From Akkermansiaceae bacterium (GTDB taxonomy: Bacteria; Verrucomicrobiota; Verrucomicrobiia; Verrucomicrobiales; Akkermansiaceae), in NCBI GenBank assembly GCA_017798145.1, contig CP059069.1, positions 2,279,226 to 2,343,225 on the forward strand: a DNA stretch of 64,000 bases, written 5' to 3'. The notes beneath the pieces were generated by a model. The model saw nothing but the letters and a program-made list of their open reading frames with translations. It had not been told where the DNA came from and ran no database searches. Shown here piece by piece: positions 60,701 through 64,000 of this stretch; the stretch's first letter is position 1; every line of letters starts with the position of its first letter. The translations under genes were made by a program, and so were the position numbers.

Positions 60701-60810
60701 TCGGAGAGGATGGGCAGGATCTCGCGGGCGTAGGAGATTTCCCCGCCCGTTGCATGGCACGGCACGGCAACGGCAAGGATCCAGGGAATTGAATGGATAT
60801 ACCTCCTCAT
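57703..60810 (-). CDS. PSCyt1-DUF1549-LamG-DUF1553 protein
   Basis: A 1035-aa exported protein. Signal peptide, then PSCyt1 with heme motif CFHCHGPDKG, a DUF1549 domain (RRATYTLTGLPPTQSEID, PWLDVVRYADSFGYQ, second heme-type motif CARCHDHKYDP), an inserted LamG/concanavalin-like module (about 455-620: FSVSLWLKPGEDYPV, GQWTHVTVTSDG, RIFLNGKPAP) and DUF1553 (LTARVTINRIWQEIFGTGLV, SHPELLDWLARDF, RRLTAEQLRDSALALSGLL, PLQSLVMLNDPQYV). It is larger than the copy at 45374-47833 because of the LamG insert and has no adjacent DUF1501 gene. It is convergent with the MbnP/MbnH-like gene, 22 bases apart. Glycan binding by the LamG part is plausible. Confidence 0.95.
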   Translation of the reverse strand: MRRYIHSIPWILAVAVPCHATGGEISYAREILPILSDKCFHCHGPDKGKQEADLRLDVREEAIKALAWDPEFPENSEALIRIFSDDEDEIMPPPDSHRTLSETEKNLIRRWVEQGAEYETHWAFVTPPKEVPVPETKEKSWAANPIDSFVLYRLEKEGLSPTETASPERWLRRATYTLTGLPPTQSEIDAFLADESSAAKETVVDRLLASPRYGEHMATPWLDVVRYADSFGYQADVDTDAWPYRDWVIEAFNRNLPINEFIIQQLAGDLLPGATRQQKLATAFNRIHRKTNEGGSVPEEFRQDGVSDRVHTVGTAFMALTMECARCHDHKYDPITAKDYYSMGAFFNSIDEFGIMSWKTGVTAQPALELPSPEQEQKLAALEKAIAAAEADLATRIAGSEADFQAWLSSEKDFPQADLAGRFGFDGDSAAAFLNAVDPKSSAKIGGNTLAPGQTGNGVQTNGDDAVVFPDFGIRHADQPFSVSLWLKPGEDYPVAVVFANSTSADVPYSGYELLLEEGRLAWTLAREFPGNAASINTTEAIPTGQWTHVTVTSDGSRKAAGLRIFLNGKPAPTSIACDTLTRDFSSASAIRFAARSRFPGLRGGMIDDVSIHLRAITPLEALAIHKGAPLANTPSDPSQLRDYYLSAIDPASRELRKKLNAARAAFREEQNKVREIVTMRESAEPIPHFILKRGDYTMPAERVGRETPDWLPPFPEGEPRNRLGFARWLTSPEHPLTARVTINRIWQEIFGTGLVATSENFGLQGAQPSHPELLDWLARDFINHGWDQKRAIRQMLLSATYGQDSSASPELRERDPDNALLARGPARRLTAEQLRDSALALSGLLVESIGGPPVKPYQAPGSMWKTLNNFLPEYKADSGEGLHRRSLYTFWRRTTTPPNMTIFDAGTRDVCATRRMPTNTPLQSLVMLNDPQYVEAARKLGERILREGGATGESRAKWAYREVTGKEPTAEQLTLLLDLIADQRTFFTSGSSDAAALLKVGESQADPALDAIETATFAALAQALLNLDTNITLR

Positions 60811-60924
60811 GGTGCACGGAAACTACGACCCGGTAGCAGCGGTTCTTTCTGTATCGAGGGGAAGGTATCCGGTCGAGCCGAGCCAGAAAAGCCCCTTGTT
60901 GGCAGGCTGTCCTCCTGCGGGAGG

Positions 60925-61815
60925 TCATTTCCGCCAAAGCCACCGCAGCGCCTCCGGGAAAACCGCGCCCATGTGCTTTCCGCTGTGGCCGCCATGGCCC
61001 CATACATACCTGTGGTCGTAGCCCTTGAATTTCAGCGACGCCTCCATCGCCATGTTGCCGAGCGGCCAGTTGCCGTGCTCGTTGTCGAGGTCGTTGACCC
61101 CTTCCTGGAAAAACCCGCGGATCGGTTTCTTCTCGGTCTTGCGGATCTTTCCGGGATACATATCGCCGCCACGGATGTTCGTGAAGGAGCCGATGGAGGA
61201 AACCACTTTCCGGAACTGGTCCGGCCTTTCCCATGCCACAGTCCACGCGCAGATGCCGCCGGAGCTGGTGCCGCAGATCGCCCTTTGCTCCGGATCGGTG
61301 GTGAGGTTGAAGTCCTTGCCGACGAGCGGGAGAATTTCCTCGACCAGGAAGGTCGCGTAGTCGGCTGACAGCGTGTCGTATTCGAAACTGCGGTTGCTGC
61401 TTTTCCACGGAGCCTGCTTGTTCGGCTCGCCCTTGTGGCCGGGATCGATGAAAATCCCGACCACCGGCGGCATGTCACCTGCGGCGATGAGGTTGTCGAA
61501 GACCGTGGGGATGCGGAAATCTCCTTTCGGGTTCACGTAGGCATGTCCGTCCTGGAAAACCATGACCGCCGTTTCCTTCTTGGGATCGTGGTTCGCGGGG
61601 ATGTAGAGATGGATGTTCCGGCTCGTCCCGGGAAACACCTTGGAGTCCGAGAATACGAACGCGGTGACCTTCCCCTTCGGCACGCCCGCCCTGACCATGG
61701 AGTCCGCCCCCAGTTTCGGCTCCGGCATTTGCTGCAGGGTCAGTTTCGGCGGGGCATCCTGCGAAAAAAGCCGGGCGGCAAGCAGCACGGAGATGGCGAT
61801 CGTGGGTTTGACCAT
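60925..61815 (-). CDS. secreted esterase (esterase D/feruloyl-esterase-like)
   Basis: A 296-aa exported alpha/beta-hydrolase of the 'putative esterase' family (PF00756 type). Signal peptide at the N-terminus (MVKPTIAISVLLAARLFS). The nucleophile elbow is AICGTSSGGICAW; downstream HGGHSGKHMGAVFPEALRWLW supplies the catalytic His. Related enzymes release ferulic or acetyl groups from plant polysaccharides, or act on siderophores; the preceding secreted genes favour a polysaccharide role. It is on the same strand as the DUF1549/DUF1553 gene, its stop lying 114 bases upstream of that gene's start. A short hairpin (CCTCC/GGAGG) follows its stop codon. Confidence 0.88.
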   Translation of the reverse strand: MVKPTIAISVLLAARLFSQDAPPKLTLQQMPEPKLGADSMVRAGVPKGKVTAFVFSDSKVFPGTSRNIHLYIPANHDPKKETAVMVFQDGHAYVNPKGDFRIPTVFDNLIAAGDMPPVVGIFIDPGHKGEPNKQAPWKSSNRSFEYDTLSADYATFLVEEILPLVGKDFNLTTDPEQRAICGTSSGGICAWTVAWERPDQFRKVVSSIGSFTNIRGGDMYPGKIRKTEKKPIRGFFQEGVNDLDNEHGNWPLGNMAMEASLKFKGYDHRYVWGHGGHSGKHMGAVFPEALRWLWRK

Positions 61816-61875
61816 GAACGTGGAACGTCGGGGTGCTTGCGGATTCTTTCATGCGCCGCTAGAACCCGACCAGCG

Positions 61876-62670
61876 ATGCCCGCCGACTACCACAGCCACA
61901 CGCCCCTCTGCAAACACGCCACCGGCACGCCGGAGGAATACGTGGAGGCCGCCATCGCTGCTGGGCTAACGGAATACGGCATCTCCGACCACGCCCCCTG
62001 CCGCCCGGAGCCGTTCGACGACTGGCGCATGTCGGAGAGCGAGCTGCCGGAGTATTTCGATTGGATAGACCGCGCGAAGCAGGCCGCCGGAGACCGCATA
62101 AAAACCCGCGCGGGGATGGAATGCGATTGGCTGAAGGGTTGCGAGGGTTTCATCGAAGAGCTGGCCGGAAAATACGATTGGGACTACCTGATCGGCTCCG
62201 TCCACTACCTCGGCGACTGGGATTTCGATAACCCCAAATGGCTCGGGAAATGGGCGGAAACCGATGTCGAGGCCGTTTGGGCGGAGTATTGGAAAACCTA
62301 TGCGCAGATGGCGGAGAGCGGCCTCTTCGACATCCTCGCCCACCCGGATCTGGTGAAGAAATTCTCCTACGCCCCCGCAGGCGACCTCGACCGCTTCTAC
62401 GATCCAGCCATCGAGGCCATCGCCGCCAACGGCTCGGTGATCGAGTTCAACACCGCCGGCTGGCACAAGCCCTGCGCCGAAGCCTACCCCGCGCCGCGTT
62501 TCCTCGAGCTGGCCGCCTCGGCGGGCATCGGCCTCGTGATTTCCTCCGACGCCCACGCCCCTTCCGAGATTGCCCGCGATTTCGGAAAAGCCCGCCCCCT
62601 CGCCAAGGCCGCCGGATACCGTGAGACCCAGCGTTTTGAGAAAAGGAAACGCAGTGATGAGATCCTTTGA
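61876..62670 (+). CDS. hisK: PHP-family histidinol phosphatase
   Basis: A 264-aa metal-dependent phosphatase of the polymerase-and-histidinol-phosphatase (PHP) family. It begins with the diagnostic DYHSHTPLCKHATG, and has EYGISDHAP, GMECDWLKG, LIGSVHYLGDWDFD, LFDILAHPDLVKKF and a terminal VISSDAHAPSEIARDF, all metal-binding positions of HisK/HisJ-like enzymes. It would remove phosphate from L-histidinol phosphate in histidine synthesis; no other his gene is near. The frame extends upstream to 61435, antisense to the esterase, but the family begins at MPADYHSH, ATG 61876. hisK (or hisJ) is assigned on similarity only. Confidence 0.88.
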   Translation: MPADYHSHTPLCKHATGTPEEYVEAAIAAGLTEYGISDHAPCRPEPFDDWRMSESELPEYFDWIDRAKQAAGDRIKTRAGMECDWLKGCEGFIEELAGKYDWDYLIGSVHYLGDWDFDNPKWLGKWAETDVEAVWAEYWKTYAQMAESGLFDILAHPDLVKKFSYAPAGDLDRFYDPAIEAIAANGSVIEFNTAGWHKPCAEAYPAPRFLELAASAGIGLVISSDAHAPSEIARDFGKARPLAKAAGYRETQRFEKRKRSDEIL

Positions 62671-62789
62671 TTTTCACCTCAGAGCCGCAGAGCCAGTCCT
62701 CTGAAACCTTTTGGAATGCTGTGATCCGGGCGCTTGCGGAAACGATTCCTCCGCGTCCCTTTGCGACCTTTGCGGCTTTGCGGTGAAAA
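62671..62789. repeat. short interspersed element with terminal inverted repeats
   Basis: A 119-base stretch between the PHP phosphatase and thyA. It opens with TTTTCACCTCAGAGCCGCAGAG (first 22 bases, 62671-62692) and ends with the inverted CTTTGCGGCTTTGCGGTGAA (62768-62789, same length), matching at 19 of 22 positions. The GCAAAG/CTTTGC repetition recalls widely scattered intergenic elements of bacteria. No coding frame. Confidence 0.65.
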
Positions 62790-62829
62790 ATCCTTCCTCA
62801 CCACCCCGGCAAAAGGTTGAATCGACGCC

Positions 62830-63642
62830 ATGAAAGCATATCACGACCTCCTCACCGACGTCCTCGAAAACGGCGAGGAGCGCGGCGACCGCACCGGCAC
62901 CGGCACGCTCTCGGTCTTCGGCAGGCAGGCGCGCTATGACCTGAGGAAAGGTTTCCCCTGCCTGACCACGAAAAAGCTCCACCTCCGCTCCATCATCCAC
63001 GAGCTGCTGTGGTTCTTGAAAGGAGAGACCAACATCTCCTACCTCAAGGAAAACGGCGTCACCATCTGGGACGAGTGGGCGGACGAGAACGGCGAGCTCG
63101 GCCCCGTCTATGGAAAACAGTGGCGGCGCTGGGAAGGTGCGGGCGGCGCGGTGATCGACCAGATCGCCCTGCTCATTGACGGCCTCGTGGGCAACCCGCA
63201 GTCCCGCCGCCACATCGTCTCCGCATGGAATGTCGGCGACGTGCCGGACATGGCTCTTCCGCCCTGCCACCTGCTGTTCCAGTTCTACGTCCACGAGCCA
63301 GTCGGAAACGGCAAGCCCGGCCTTTCCTGCCAGCTCTACCAGCGCAGCGCGGACCTGTTCCTCGGCGTGCCGTTCAACATCGCCTCCTACGCCCTTTTCA
63401 CCCACCTCGTCGCCCAGGTCTGCGATTACGAAGCCCGCGACTTCGTCCATACCTTCGGAGACCTGCACCTCTACAAGAACCACCTCGACCAAGCCCGCCT
63501 CCAGCTCAGCCGCGAGCCCCGCCCCCTCCCCACCCTCCGGCTCAATCCCGCCGTAAAAACCATGGCCGACTTCACCTTCGACGACATTTCCCTGGAAAAC
63601 TACGATCCCCATCCGACGATCAAGGCTCCCATCGCCGTATGA
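62830..63642 (+). CDS. thyA: thymidylate synthase
   Basis: A 270-aa ThyA, which methylates dUMP to dTMP using methylene-tetrahydrofolate and yields dihydrofolate. Family motifs: [59 protein letters not shown], the catalytic region [13 protein letters not shown] with Cys146, [21 protein letters not shown], and the [23 protein letters not shown] end. Length is normal. It is followed on the same strand by folA (57 bases), which recycles the dihydrofolate it makes. Confidence 0.98.
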   Translation: MKAYHDLLTDVLENGEERGDRTGTGTLSVFGRQARYDLRKGFPCLTTKKLHLRSIIHELLWFLKGETNISYLKENGVTIWDEWADENGELGPVYGKQWRRWEGAGGAVIDQIALLIDGLVGNPQSRRHIVSAWNVGDVPDMALPPCHLLFQFYVHEPVGNGKPGLSCQLYQRSADLFLGVPFNIASYALFTHLVAQVCDYEARDFVHTFGDLHLYKNHLDQARLQLSREPRPLPTLRLNPAVKTMADFTFDDISLENYDPHPTIKAPIAV

Positions 63643-63667
63643 CTCATCCGGTATCTTCAGCCGCCCC

Positions 63668-63699
63668 GATCACTGTTCACCCGGCATCAGCCACTTCCC
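63668..63699 (+). repeat. intra-operon spacer repeat, copy 3 (thyA-folA)
   Basis: GATCACTGTTCAC core (63668-63680), one base from the suf copies, followed by diverged sequence. The core begins 32 bases before the folA ATG, against 33 and 34 bases for sufB and sufD. Confidence 0.5.
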
Positions 63700-64000
63700 A
63701 TGCCCCACCTCACCGCCATCGTCGCCATGGATCCGAACCGCCTCATCGGCGCGGGCGGCAAGCTCCCATGGCACCTCCCCGAAGACCTCGCGTTTTTCAA
63801 GAAAACCACCCTCGGCCACCCCGTCCTCATGGGCCGGAAAACCTTCGAGTCCATCGGCCGTCCACTGCCGAAGAGGAAAAACATCGTCCTCACCCGCGAC
63901 AAGACATGGTCGCACGAAGGCGTCGAGGTCATCCACAGCCCGGACGAGATCGCGAACATGGACGGCCGGATTTTCATCATCGGCGGCGCGGAAATCTACA
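63700..64000 (+). CDS. folA: dihydrofolate reductase, N-terminal part (cut by window edge)
   Basis: The first 100 residues of a DHFR, which reduces dihydrofolate to tetrahydrofolate with NADPH. Motifs: AIVAMDPNRLIGAGGKLPWHLPEDL with the active-site region, FFKKTTLGHPVLMGRKTFESIGRPLP (NADPH-binding), NIVLTRD and IFIIGGAEIY. The gene continues beyond the end of the window; its end cannot be given. It lies 57 bases after thyA and has a spacer repeat in front. Confidence 0.95.
   Translation, partial: MPHLTAIVAMDPNRLIGAGGKLPWHLPEDLAFFKKTTLGHPVLMGRKTFESIGRPLPKRKNIVLTRDKTWSHEGVEVIHSPDEIANMDGRIFIIGGAEIY

Overview
The window looks like a chromosomal segment from a member of the Verrucomicrobiota, probably the Verrucomicrobiaceae/Akkermansiaceae side of the phylum. 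The DNA is GC-rich. A perfect TGTTC-N4-GAACA box, the LexA target known from Verrucomicrobia, lies upstream of recA. There are two very long proteins of the Verru_Chthon cassette A type, a PEP-CTERM protein, and several planctomycete/verrucomicrobial secreted families (DUF1501, PSCyt1-DUF1549-DUF1553, DUF1080, SASA esterases, sulfatases). I saw no tRNA, rRNA, CRISPR array, prophage or intact insertion sequence.

Layout: 0.1-4.1 kb is a Fe-S assembly operon headed by a Fur-family regulator (fur-like, sufC, sufB, sufD). 4.2-8.3 kb has a small membrane protein, a LOG-family protein, a uracil-DNA glycosylase and xylose isomerase. 8.4-18.6 kb mixes secreted carbohydrate-active genes (SASA-amidohydrolase fusion, Gfo/Idh oxidoreductase, SGNH esterase, sulfatase, CE15-like esterase) with recA and a peroxiredoxin. 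18.8-33.0 kb holds two copies of a two-gene module (giant pilin-like cassette A protein plus a ~240-aa secreted partner). They flank a GntR/LacI-type regulator with its palindromic operator, a PEP-CTERM protein and a large SASA esterase. The second giant gene carries a frameshift. 33.1-41 kb has a DUF1080 hydrolase and, on the other strand, a tightly packed run valS, HhH/zinc-ribbon membrane protein, thioredoxin-SHD1 protein, NlpC/P60 lipoprotein, sulfatase.

41-50 kb carries two DUF1501 genes, one paired with a DUF1549/DUF1553 cytochrome-like gene, an EF-hand protein, an SGNH esterase and a run of three small secreted proteins. 50-57.7 kb has a four-helix-bundle/zinc-finger protein invaded by a short inverted repeat, a sulfatase-YHYH fusion, and a three-gene operon of response regulator, histidine kinase and a protein that appears to fuse an MbnP-like copper-binding domain to an MbnH/MauG-type diheme peroxidase. 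57.7-64 kb has a second DUF1549/DUF1553 gene, an esterase, a PHP phosphatase, thyA and a truncated folA.

Functionally the window suggests a heterotroph that strips sulfate and ester groups from complex polysaccharides with many exported enzymes. The most unusual items are the MbnP-MbnH-like fusion under its own two-component system, the duplicated cassette A + partner module, a spacer element repeated at a fixed distance from the start codon inside two operons (sufC-sufB, sufB-sufD, thyA-folA), and a palindrome shared at near-equal spacing upstream of two exported-protein genes. All functions are inferred by reading motifs; no database search was run.
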